Source: an uncultured Rhodospirillaceae bacterium
GTDB taxonomy: Bacteria > Pseudomonadota > Alphaproteobacteria > Thalassobaculales > Thalassobaculaceae
NCBI GenBank assembly: GCA_937891725.1
Contig: CALAHL010000328.1
Coordinates: 1-5,742 of the forward strand
Direction of reading: 5' to 3'
Length of the DNA: 5,742 nucleotides
Part shown: piece by piece, positions 1 through 5,742 of the stretch
How the letters are laid out: the number at the start of each line of letters is the position of its first letter
Position numbering within the stretch: position 1 is the stretch's first letter
Translations under genes and position numbers: made by a program
The notes under the pieces: model-generated
Told to the model about the DNA's origin: nothing
What the model saw: only the letters and a program-made list of their open reading frames with translations
Databases searched by the model: none

Positions 1-49
1 CATAAAACACTTAAACACACGTTATTCAAGTCTCAAAACGCCCGTTCCC
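1..49 (+). promoter_or_regulatory. AT-rich leader upstream of hutH (possible promoter/operator region)
   Basis: Bases 1-40 contain only 13 G/C (about 32%), a sharp contrast with the GC-rich coding DNA that follows. This marks a non-coding leader directly before hutH. A short direct repeat AAACAC occurs at 5-10 and 13-18. I see no convincing plus-strand -35/-10 pair and no clear TGTA-type palindrome of the kind HutC repressors bind, so a promoter or operator here is only inferred from composition and position. The leader is cut by the window edge, and hutH could equally be an internal gene of a longer operon. Confidence 0.35.
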
Positions 50-54
50 GGAGG
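50..54 (+). promoter_or_regulatory. Ribosome-binding site of hutH
   Basis: A perfect GGAGG Shine-Dalgarno core lies 6 nt before the ATG at 61. It fixes that ATG as the hutH start and suggests strong translation initiation. Confidence 0.85.
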
Positions 55-60
55 TCGATC

Positions 61-1596
61 ATGACGATAACCCTCACCCCTGGCGAGGCGACGCTGGAGG
101 TTCTGGAGACCCTCTGGCGGAGCGAGGCTCCCGCGAAACTGGACCTGTCCGCGCGGCCGAAGGTGGAGGCAGCCGCCGAGCTGGTGCGGAAGGCCAGCGC
201 CGGGGACGCGGCGGTCTATGGCGTGAACACCGGGTTCGGCAAATTGGCCGCCGTCAAGATCGCCAGCAAGGACACGACAACGCTGCAGCGGAATCTGATC
301 CTCAGCCATTGCTGCGGTGTCGGGCAGCCCCTGGATGCAGCGATGACACGGCTGATGATGGCCCTGAAGCTGCTGTCGCTCGGGCGCGGTGCGTCGGGCG
401 TGGCGTGGACGACGGTCACCCAGATCGAAGCGATGCTCGAGGCCGGTGTGATCCCGGTCATCCCGGAACAGGGGTCCGTCGGCGCGTCCGGCGACCTGGC
501 CCCCCTCGCCCATATGGCGGCCACCATGATCGGAGAAGGCGAGGCGATCTACCAGGGCGCGCGTCTGCCGTCGGGTGAGGCGCTGACGCGCGCCGGGCTC
601 TCGCCGATCGTGTTGGGTCCGAAAGAGGGTCTGGCCCTGATCAACGGGACCCAGTTCTCAACGGCGGCAGCCCTGATCGGGCTCTTCAACGCGTGGCGCA
701 ATGCACAGGCGGCGATCGTGACCTGCGCCCTGTCGACCGACGCCATCATGGGCTCGACCGCCCCTCTGGTGGATGCGATCCACACCCTGCGGGGCCATGC
801 GGGCCAGATCGACGTGGCGCGGGCGCAATCCTTCCTGATGGCCGGAAGCGAGATCCGTGAGAGCCATCGCGACGGCGACACACGGGTTCAGGATCCCTAC
901 TGCATCCGCTGTCAGGCCCAGGTCACCGGCGCGGCGATCGACCTGCTGCGCTTCGCCGGTCGTACCCTGGAGATCGAGGCCAATGCGGTGACGGACAACC
1001 CTCTGGTCCTGGTCGAGGAAGGCCTGATCGTCTCGGGTGGCAATTTCCATGCGGAACCGGTGGGGTTCGCCGCCGATCAGATCGCGGTCGCCACAGCCGA
1101 GATCGGCGCGATCGCACAGCGCCGGGTGGCGCTGATGGTCGACCCCACGCTCAGCTTCGATCTGCCGCCGTTCCTGACGCCGGACCCGGGGCTGAACTCC
1201 GGGCTGATGATCGCCGAGGTCACCACGGCGGCTCTGATGAGCGAGAACAAGCATCTCGCCAATCCCTGCACCACGGACTCAACCCCGACCTCCGCCAATC
1301 AGGAGGATCATGTCAGCATGGCCGCGCACGCCGCGATGCGCCTGCGGCGGATGAACGCGAACCTGAACGTGATCCTGGGGGTGGAGGCGATGTGTGCCGC
1401 GCAAGGCATCGAGTTCCGCGCGCCGCTGCGCACCAGCCCGGCGCTGATCCAGGTGATGGCCGCCATTCGCGACCGGATCGCGACGGTCACGACCGACCGT
1501 TTCATGGCGCCGGATATGGAAGCCTCCGCGACGATGATCGCCGACGGCAGCCTCACGGCAGACCTGTCCCTTCCGACCTTGAGAGGTGTCCAATGA
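61..1596 (+). CDS. hutH: Histidine ammonia-lyase (histidase), HutH
   Basis: This cytoplasmic enzyme catalyses the first step of histidine breakdown, the non-oxidative deamination of L-histidine to trans-urocanate and ammonia. At 511 aa it has the usual bacterial length. The Ala142-Ser143-Gly144 triad, within GSVGASGDLAP, is the self-processing motif that forms the electrophilic MIO cofactor. Other active-site residues known from Pseudomonas putida histidase sit at matching positions: Tyr53 (VYGVNTGFG), His83 (LSHCCGVG), Asn195 (INGTQFS), Tyr280 and Arg283 (DPYCIRCQ), Phe329 (GGNFHAEP) and Glu415 (NQEDHVS). The signature separates it from phenylalanine/tyrosine ammonia-lyases: His83 is the histidase-type residue, and hutU follows directly. 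The family forms homotetramers. The start is set by the GGAGG site 6 nt upstream. The stop overlaps the hutU start (ATGA), so the two are translationally coupled. The gene appears intact and functional. Confidence 0.97.
   Translation: MTITLTPGEATLEVLETLWRSEAPAKLDLSARPKVEAAAELVRKASAGDAAVYGVNTGFGKLAAVKIASKDTTTLQRNLILSHCCGVGQPLDAAMTRLMMALKLLSLGRGASGVAWTTVTQIEAMLEAGVIPVIPEQGSVGASGDLAPLAHMAATMIGEGEAIYQGARLPSGEALTRAGLSPIVLGPKEGLALINGTQFSTAAALIGLFNAWRNAQAAIVTCALSTDAIMGSTAPLVDAIHTLRGHAGQIDVARAQSFLMAGSEIRESHRDGDTRVQDPYCIRCQAQVTGAAIDLLRFAGRTLEIEANAVTDNPLVLVEEGLIVSGGNFHAEPVGFAADQIAVATAEIGAIAQRRVALMVDPTLSFDLPPFLTPDPGLNSGLMIAEVTTAALMSENKHLANPCTTDSTPTSANQEDHVSMAAHAAMRLRRMNANLNVILGVEAMCAAQGIEFRAPLRTSPALIQVMAAIRDRIATVTTDRFMAPDMEASATMIADGSLTADLSLPTLRGVQ
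1581..1586 (+). promoter_or_regulatory. Ribosome-binding site of hutU, inside the hutH 3' end
   Basis: GAGAGG lies 6 nt before the ATG at 1593, within the last codons of hutH (Leu-Arg-Gly-Val-Gln). It supports the 1593 start over the in-frame upstream ATG at 1392, which would add 67 residues from a shadow frame of hutH and has no family counterpart. Confidence 0.75.
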
Positions 1597-3257
1597 CCAG
1601 CGCCCGCCACAACACCCGCGACATCTACCCGGCGACCGGGCCCGAGATCACCGCCAAGAGCTGGCTGACCGAAGCGCCGATGCGGATGCTGATGAACAAC
1701 CTGCATCCGGATGTGGCTGAGAACCCGCACGAACTGGTGGTTTACGGCGGGATCGGCCGGGCCGCGCGGACCTGGGCGGATTTCGACCAGATCGTCGCCA
1801 GCCTGAAGACGCTCGAGGACGACGAGACCCTGCTGGTGCAATCGGGCAAGCCGGTCGGGGTGTTCCGCACCCATGCCGACGCGCCGCGCGTCCTGATCGC
1901 GAACTCGAACCTGGTCCCGCACTGGGCCACCTGGGACCATTTCAACGAGCTCGATAAGAAGGGCCTCGCCATGTACGGCCAGATGACGGCCGGATCCTGG
2001 ATCTATATCGGCAGCCAAGGGATCGTACAGGGCACCTACGAGACCTTTGTCGAGGCCGGGAGGCAGCATTATGACGGCAACCTGACCGGCCGCTGGATTT
2101 TGACGGGCGGCCTCGGAGGCATGGGTGGTGCGCAGCCGCTGGCGGCGGTGATGGCGGGCGCCTGCTGTCTGGCCGTCGAATGCGACGAGACCCGCGCCGA
2201 CTTTCGCCTCCGCACCCGCTATGTGGACGAGAAGACCCGGTCGCTGGACGAGGCGCTTGAGATGATCGCGCGCTGGACAAAGGCCGGCGAGGCGAAGTCC
2301 GTGGCGCTTATTGCCAACGCGGCGGATGTTTTCCCGGAACTGGTGGCGCGCGGCGTCCACCCGGACATCGTCACCGACCAGACCAGCGCCCACGATCCGA
2401 TCCACGGCTACCTGCCCCAGGGCTGGAGCGTGGCCGACTGGCGCGCCAAACAGGAGAGCGATCCCAAAGCGGTGGAACGCGCGGCCCGTGCCTCGATGAA
2501 GGTGCATGTGAAGGCGATGGTCGACTTCTGGAACGCCGGAGTTCCGACGCTGGATTACGGCAACAACATCCGGCAGGTCGCGCTGGAGGAAGGGCTGGAG
2601 AACGCCTTCGCTTTCCCCGGCTTCGTGCCCGCCTATATCCGTCCGCTGTTCTGCCGGGGCATCGGTCCGTTCCGCTGGTGCGCGCTGTCTGGCGATCCGG
2701 AGGACATCTACAAGACCGACGCCAAGGTGAAGGAACTGGTCGATGATCCGCATCTGCACAAATGGCTCGACATGGCGCGGGAGCGGATCAGCTTTCAAGG
2801 GCTCCCCGCCCGGATCTGCTGGGTCGGCCTGGGCGTGCGGGACAAGTTGGGCCTCGCCTTCAACGAGATGGTGCGGACGGGGGAGTTGAAGGCGCCGGTG
2901 GTGATCGGGCGCGATCATCTGGACAGCGGCTCAGTCGCAAGCCCGAACCGCGAGACGGAATCCATGAAGGACGGCAGCGACGCGGTCTCCGACTGGCCGC
3001 TGCTGAATGCCCTGCTGAACACCGCGTCAGGGGCAACCTGGGTCAGCCTGCACCATGGCGGCGGCGTCGGCATGGGGTTCAGCCAGCATGCCGGCATGGT
3101 GATCTGCTGCGACGGAACCGAAGCCGCCGACAAGCGGATCGCACGGGTTCTCTGGAACGATCCGGCCACCGGTGTGATGCGTCACGCGGATGCCGGTTAT
3201 GAGACCGCGATCGCCTGCGCTCGGGAGAACCAGCTCAATCTCCCGGGTATTCTCTGA
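1593..3257 (+). CDS. hutU: Urocanate hydratase (urocanase), HutU
   Basis: Urocanase uses tightly bound NAD+ as an electrophilic cofactor to hydrate urocanate to 4-imidazolone-5-propionate, the second step of histidine catabolism. It acts in the cytoplasm as a homodimer. The protein is 554 aa, close to the roughly 557 aa of the P. putida enzyme. A glycine-rich NAD-binding segment, TGGLGGMGGAQ, is at residues 171-181. The family signature FQGLPARICW contains Cys409, equivalent to the active-site Cys410 of P. putida. The C-terminal part carries GRDHLDSGSVASPNRETES and HHGGGVGMGFSQH (His487-His488), all typical of the family. The start at 1593 overlaps the hutH stop in an ATGA arrangement, so the two genes are co-transcribed and coupled. 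The reading frame stays open upstream to 1392, but that extension is spurious. The stop lies inside a GC-rich hairpin at the convergent junction. No defects are seen. Confidence 0.97.
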   Translation: MTSARHNTRDIYPATGPEITAKSWLTEAPMRMLMNNLHPDVAENPHELVVYGGIGRAARTWADFDQIVASLKTLEDDETLLVQSGKPVGVFRTHADAPRVLIANSNLVPHWATWDHFNELDKKGLAMYGQMTAGSWIYIGSQGIVQGTYETFVEAGRQHYDGNLTGRWILTGGLGGMGGAQPLAAVMAGACCLAVECDETRADFRLRTRYVDEKTRSLDEALEMIARWTKAGEAKSVALIANAADVFPELVARGVHPDIVTDQTSAHDPIHGYLPQGWSVADWRAKQESDPKAVERAARASMKVHVKAMVDFWNAGVPTLDYGNNIRQVALEEGLENAFAFPGFVPAYIRPLFCRGIGPFRWCALSGDPEDIYKTDAKVKELVDDPHLHKWLDMARERISFQGLPARICWVGLGVRDKLGLAFNEMVRTGELKAPVVIGRDHLDSGSVASPNRETESMKDGSDAVSDWPLLNALLNTASGATWVSLHHGGGVGMGFSQHAGMVICCDGTEAADKRIARVLWNDPATGVMRHADAGYETAIACARENQLNLPGIL

Positions 3258-3266
3258 GCCCGGGGG
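3240..3266 (+). terminator. Candidate hairpin spanning the hutU stop codon
   Basis: The CCCGGG hexamers at 3242-3247 and 3259-3264 can pair. With flanking C-G and two G-U pairs they form a stem of 9 pairs (3240-3248 with 3258-3266) and a 9-nt loop containing part of the hutU stop codon. No U-run follows (the next bases are CTTCCCC), so it is not a classical intrinsic terminator. It may block 3' exonucleases or assist termination between the convergent operons. It competes with the overlapping hairpin at 3261-3274. Confidence 0.35.
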
Positions 3267-3274
3267 CTTCCCCG
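3261..3274. terminator. Small GC hairpin in the convergent intergenic gap
   Basis: CGGGG, tetraloop GCTT, then CCCCG gives a 5-bp all-GC stem that fills most of the 17-bp gap between the hutU and DUF2783 stop codons. It reads as a hairpin on both strands, so it could serve both operons. There is no proper T-tract on either side. Function is inferred from position only. Confidence 0.3.
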
Positions 3275-3478
3275 TCAGCGTTTGGGAACCGCCTCCCGGG
3301 CGGTGGCGATCGCCCGGGACAGGGTTTCCCTGTCGCCGATCTGATTCGCGAGGACCAGAATCAGCCGGGCGTTCAGCGCGTCGCTCTCGTCCTTGCTCAG
3401 GCCCTCATGGGCGGCCAGCAGCTCGGCGTAGAAGTCGTCCGGGCCGGCGATGTTCGGGGTCAGGATCAGCTCCGTCAT
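3275..3478 (-). CDS. DUF2783 family small protein
   Basis: This 67-aa acidic protein is predicted to be soluble and mostly helical, with no signal peptide or membrane segment. I recognise it as DUF2783, from PNIAGPDDFYAELLAAHEG (residues 8-26) followed by a second helix, LNARLILVLANQIGD (residues 35-49), and a basic tail ending PKR. No biochemical function is known to me. The family is repeatedly found beside FAD-dependent aromatic monooxygenases and MBL-fold hydrolases, as here, so it may be a partner or stabilising subunit of one of them; that is inference. The ATG lies 2 nt after the monooxygenase stop. Its Shine-Dalgarno GGAAAGG (3486-3492, 7-nt spacing) sits in the last monooxygenase codons, so translation is almost certainly coupled. 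The final third of the gene contains a perfect 9-bp inverted repeat. It is the last gene of the minus-strand operon. Confidence 0.85.
   Translation of the reverse strand: MTELILTPNIAGPDDFYAELLAAHEGLSKDESDALNARLILVLANQIGDRETLSRAIATAREAVPKR
3294..3319. repeat. Perfect 9-bp GC-rich inverted repeat inside the DUF2783 3' end
   Basis: TCCCGGGCG (3294-3302) and CGCCCGGGA (3311-3319) are exact reverse complements separated by 8 nt. They form the strongest hairpin seen in the window. It lies about 37 bp past the hutU stop on the plus strand and inside the last codons of the DUF2783 gene on the minus strand. Read from the plus strand it is well placed to act as a terminator or 3' stabiliser for hut mRNA. 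No T-run follows (ACAGGGTTTCCC), so intrinsic termination is uncertain. Confidence 0.5.
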
Positions 3479-3480
3479 GA

Positions 3481-5091
3481 TCAGGCCTTTCCGATAGCGC
3501 GGCGGAGGGCGGCTTCGACCGCGCCCGCGTCAAATTCGGCCCAGCGCGCCGCCACATGCTGGTCGGGGCGAATAAGATAGACGGCGGTCGGCGCGTCAGC
3601 GAGATAGCGCTCGGCGATCGGTCCGTCCGCCGGGAGGCTCAACCGGCTCACGGTGATCCCATCAATGGTGAGTTCGTCCGGCGCGTCCGCATCGATGGTC
3701 AGCAATGTGAAACCGTCGCCCAATGCCCCCAGCAGAAAGCCGTCGCCGAACGGCGCATCCGGACAAGGGCTGCCGACCCGGCTGCGCGCTGGCCCTCCCG
3801 GCAGGGCGTCCGGGCCGTTCAGCGGCGAGCCATCGTAGATGCACGGAACCGACAGGCGGCCCGAATTCACCAGCGGGCGGGCGAAGGCGTGATGCTCGCT
3901 GAGATTCAGCACGGCATCCCGGAAGATCTGGCTGATCTCCGATTTCGGCGTGATGAAATCGGTCGAGCGGGTTGAGTTCAGCACGTTCTCGTCGGCGCCC
4001 TGCACCCGCTCGCTCGAATAGCTGTCGAGCAGGCTGTCGGGTGCCAGGCCCCGGAGCACGAGATCCAGCTTCCAGGCCAGATTGTCGACGTCCTGGATGC
4101 CGGAGTTGGCTCCCCGCGCGCCGAAGGGCGAGACCTGATGGGCGGAATCTCCCGCGAACAGGACACGGCCATGCCGGAAGGCCCGCATCCGGCGGCACTG
4201 GAAGGTGTAGATCGACGACCAGACCAGTTCGTACTCGACGTCCGGGCCCAGCATTTCGGAGACCCGGGCGCGCACCTTTTCCGCGCGCAGTTCCTCCTTG
4301 CGGTCGACATTCCAGCCGATCTGGAAATCGATGCGCCAGACATCGTCCGGTTGCTTATGCAGCAGGGCCGAGGCCCCCGATTTGAACGGCGGATCGAACC
4401 AGAACCAGCGCTCGGTCGGGAACCCGGCCTTCATGCGGACATCGGCGATCAGGAAGCTGTCCTCGAACACCCGGCCTTCGAAATCCAGACCCATCGCCGT
4501 CCGCACGGGCGAATTCGCGCCGTCGCAGGCCACGACCCAGTCGGATTCGATACTGTATGGCCCCTCAGGCGTTTCAACCTGCACGGTGGCCCCGTCATCG
4601 CGAACATCGAGTCCGGCGACACGGTTGCGGCCGCGGATCTCGATCGGCGCCCCCTGCGCCTGTGCCGCGCGGATACGGTCGACCAGGAATTTCTCGAAAT
4701 AGGGCTGCTGCAGGTTGATGAAGGCCGGGAACTTGTGGCCCTGTTCGGCCAGCAGATTGAACTCGAACACCTTGCGGTCCTGGTGAAACACCTTGCCCAG
4801 GTTCCACACCACGCCCTTGTCCACCAGCGCCTCGCCACACCCCATCCGGTCGGCGATCTCCAGTGTCCGTTTGGCGATGCAGATCGCCCGGCTGCCCATG
4901 CCGATGCCCTCGTGATCGTCCAGCACCAGCGTGGGCACGCCCTTCAGGCCCAGATCAAGGGCGGTGGCCATGCCGACCGGCCCGCCGCCGACGATCACCA
5001 CCGGATGCCGCGCCGGATCGTTACGATCCTGATCCGACGCCCGTGCATAGGGGTACGCTCGAAAGGCAAGCGTGTACCGGTCGGCCCACAT
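3481..5091 (-). CDS. FAD-dependent aromatic monooxygenase (PheA/TfdB/MhpA-like)
   Basis: This is a class A single-component flavoprotein hydroxylase, expected to use NAD(P)H and O2 to add a hydroxyl group to a phenolic ring; the substrate is not determinable. With the start chosen here it is 536 aa. The FAD dinucleotide-binding motif is VVIVGGGPVG (residues 31-40), the NAD(P)H/FAD 'DG' motif is VACDGANSPVR (187-197), and the FAD-ribityl 'GD' motif is LFAGDSAHQVSPFGARG (311-327). From about residue 405 there is a thioredoxin-like C-terminal domain as in phenol hydroxylase and MhpA relatives; it lacks a CxxC. The ATG at 5091 is preferred over one at 5133. It has GGGGAG 7 nt upstream and leaves a 20-bp gap from the upstream gene, and the protein then begins MWADRY, as I recall for relatives; the 5133 start would overlap the hydrolase gene. 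Databases often name such proteins 3-(3-hydroxyphenyl)propionate hydroxylase, but that is too specific here. Confidence 0.88.
   Translation of the reverse strand: MWADRYTLAFRAYPYARASDQDRNDPARHPVVIVGGGPVGMATALDLGLKGVPTLVLDDHEGIGMGSRAICIAKRTLEIADRMGCGEALVDKGVVWNLGKVFHQDRKVFEFNLLAEQGHKFPAFINLQQPYFEKFLVDRIRAAQAQGAPIEIRGRNRVAGLDVRDDGATVQVETPEGPYSIESDWVVACDGANSPVRTAMGLDFEGRVFEDSFLIADVRMKAGFPTERWFWFDPPFKSGASALLHKQPDDVWRIDFQIGWNVDRKEELRAEKVRARVSEMLGPDVEYELVWSSIYTFQCRRMRAFRHGRVLFAGDSAHQVSPFGARGANSGIQDVDNLAWKLDLVLRGLAPDSLLDSYSSERVQGADENVLNSTRSTDFITPKSEISQIFRDAVLNLSEHHAFARPLVNSGRLSVPCIYDGSPLNGPDALPGGPARSRVGSPCPDAPFGDGFLLGALGDGFTLLTIDADAPDELTIDGITVSRLSLPADGPIAERYLADAPTAVYLIRPDQHVAARWAEFDAGAVEAALRRAIGKA
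3486..3492 (-). promoter_or_regulatory. Ribosome-binding site of the DUF2783 gene
   Basis: On the minus strand GGAAAGG lies 7 nt before the ATG at 3478, within the last codons of the monooxygenase gene. The upstream stop and this start are 2 nt apart, which favours re-initiation by terminating ribosomes. Confidence 0.65.
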
Positions 5092-5098
5092 CCGCCCG

Positions 5099-5104
5099 CT
5101 CCCC
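5099..5104 (-). promoter_or_regulatory. Ribosome-binding site of the monooxygenase gene
   Basis: On the minus strand GGGGAG lies 7 nt before the ATG at 5091, in the 20-bp gap after the MBL-hydrolase stop. It decides the start codon, arguing against the upstream in-frame ATG at 5133. Confidence 0.7.
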
Positions 5105-5111
5105 GATGCGG

Positions 5112-5742
5112 TCAGCCTTGCAGTGCGTCCCACATGTCCAGATCGCGCTGGGCGGTCCAGATGCGCGGGGTGTCGATGCCGCGCGCCTCGTCAAAGGCGC
5201 GTGCGACGTTGAACGGCAGGCAGTGTTCGTAGATCGGCACGTCCTTGAACTTGGGATCGCAGGCCTCGCGCACCGCGTCCCAGGCATCCTTCAGAGTGCC
5301 ACCTCTGGCGGCGATCCGTTGGGCGGCCAGATAGGTGCTGTCGACGTAATCGCGGGTGAACTCAAGGGCTGCGTCGACCATATCGGCGCCGACCAGGGCA
5401 TCACCGCGTCCCGGTGCGATCGATTGCGGATTGTAAGACTTCACAGCGGACAGAGTGTTGCCCCAGTCGCCGAAATGGCCGTCGCCGCAGTAGACTCCGG
5501 CTTTGTATTCCACGATATCGCCGGTGAACATAACCTGTTCGTCCGGCACCCAGACGACCGCGTCGCCGGCGGTGTGGGCGCGGCCGACCTGTCTGATCTC
5601 GACCTTGCGATTGCCGAGATAGACGGTCATCGACCCGGTAAATGTGGTGGTCGGCCAGGTCAGGCCGGGAATGCTCTCATGCCCCTGGAACAGGCGTGGG
5701 AACCGCTGGAACTCGCTGTCCCAATCCTCCTGGCCGCGCTCG
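5112..5742 (-). CDS. MBL-fold metallo-hydrolase, 5' end beyond window (partial)
   Basis: The frame stays open from the stop at 5112 to the right edge, giving the C-terminal 209 residues. The ATG at 5630 is internal, since 37 further in-frame residues precede it without a stop. Metallo-beta-lactamase-fold motifs are visible: GRAHTAGDAVVW (His56, Asp60 in fragment numbering) and MFTGDIVE (Asp75, the usual bridging metal ligand). The N-terminal HxHxDH motif would lie outside the window. Where glyoxalase II-like members usually have PGHG, this protein reads APGRGDAL (Arg112). Relatives include hydroxyacylglutathione hydrolase-like enzymes, but the substrate is unknown. It lies 20 bp upstream of the monooxygenase gene and is co-directional, so it is probably the earlier gene in the same operon and may hydrolyse a thioester or ester, or detoxify a product, in the same aromatic pathway. 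That role is inferred. The promoter is outside the window. Confidence 0.85.
   Translation of the reverse strand, partial: ERGQEDWDSEFQRFPRLFQGHESIPGLTWPTTTFTGSMTVYLGNRKVEIRQVGRAHTAGDAVVWVPDEQVMFTGDIVEYKAGVYCGDGHFGDWGNTLSAVKSYNPQSIAPGRGDALVGADMVDAALEFTRDYVDSTYLAAQRIAARGGTLKDAWDAVREACDPKFKDVPIYEHCLPFNVARAFDEARGIDTPRIWTAQRDLDMWDALQG

Noticed and set aside
22..513. Minus-strand open frame opposite the hutH N-terminal part
   Set aside because: It lies opposite the conserved MIO-motif region of hutH and shows only Arg/Gly/Pro-rich shadow composition.
1392..1592. N-terminal extension of HutU from an upstream in-frame ATG
   Set aside because: It overlaps hutH in another frame, has arginine-rich shadow-like sequence and no family counterpart; the ATG at 1593 has a good ribosome-binding site and gives the expected length.
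1308..2918. Open frame of 536 codons on the minus strand opposite the end of hutH and most of hutU
   Set aside because: Its translation is rich in Arg, His, Gly and Pro with no recognisable domain, and it lies opposite two fully conserved enzymes. Such long antisense frames are a by-product of high-GC codon bias.
5092..5133. Fourteen-residue extension of the monooxygenase from an ATG at 5133
   Set aside because: It would overlap the end of the hydrolase gene and lie before a good Shine-Dalgarno (5099-5104) serving the ATG at 5091; the extra residues do not resemble the family N-terminus.
4138..5232. Open frame of 364 codons on the plus strand opposite the monooxygenase gene
   Set aside because: Its composition (many His, Arg and Pro) and lack of any family features mark it as an antisense shadow of the real minus-strand gene.
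5112..5630. Complete 172-aa MBL protein starting at the ATG at 5630
   Set aside because: The frame continues open to the window edge, and the essential N-terminal HxHxDH part of the fold would be missing, so the ATG is internal and the gene is simply cut by the window.

Overview
This GC-rich window (clearly above 60% GC by eye, with strong G/C preference at third codon positions) fits a proteobacterium, most likely an alphaproteobacterium. That placement is inferred from composition and gene content, not from a phylogenetic marker. It holds two transcription units arranged tail to tail, with almost every base coding.

Left half (1-3257, + strand): a histidine-utilisation (hut) operon segment. 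After a short AT-rich leader with a strong GGAGG ribosome-binding site come hutH (histidine ammonia-lyase, 511 aa) and hutU (urocanate hydratase, 554 aa), joined by an ATGA start/stop overlap. Together they convert L-histidine to urocanate plus ammonia, and urocanate to imidazolone propionate. All recognisable catalytic residues are intact in both. The later steps (hutI and hutF/hutG) and a hutC-type regulator are not in the window.

Right half (3275-5742, - strand): three co-directional genes read from the right edge. They are an MBL-fold metallo-hydrolase (5' end cut off by the window edge), a class A FAD-dependent aromatic monooxygenase of the PheA/TfdB/MhpA type (536 aa with my chosen start), and a 67-aa DUF2783 protein. 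Gaps are 20 and 2 bp, so this is very probably one operon. It looks like an aromatic-compound catabolic module: the flavoenzyme would hydroxylate a phenolic ring. The parts played by the hydrolase and the small protein are unknown.

The two operons converge across only 17 bp (3258-3274). This junction holds a cluster of GC-rich inverted repeats at 3240-3319, some lying inside coding sequence. They are the best candidates for transcription-end signals. I found no RNA genes, mobile elements, CRISPR arrays or long repeats. The least understood part is the MBL-hydrolase / flavin monooxygenase / DUF2783 trio.
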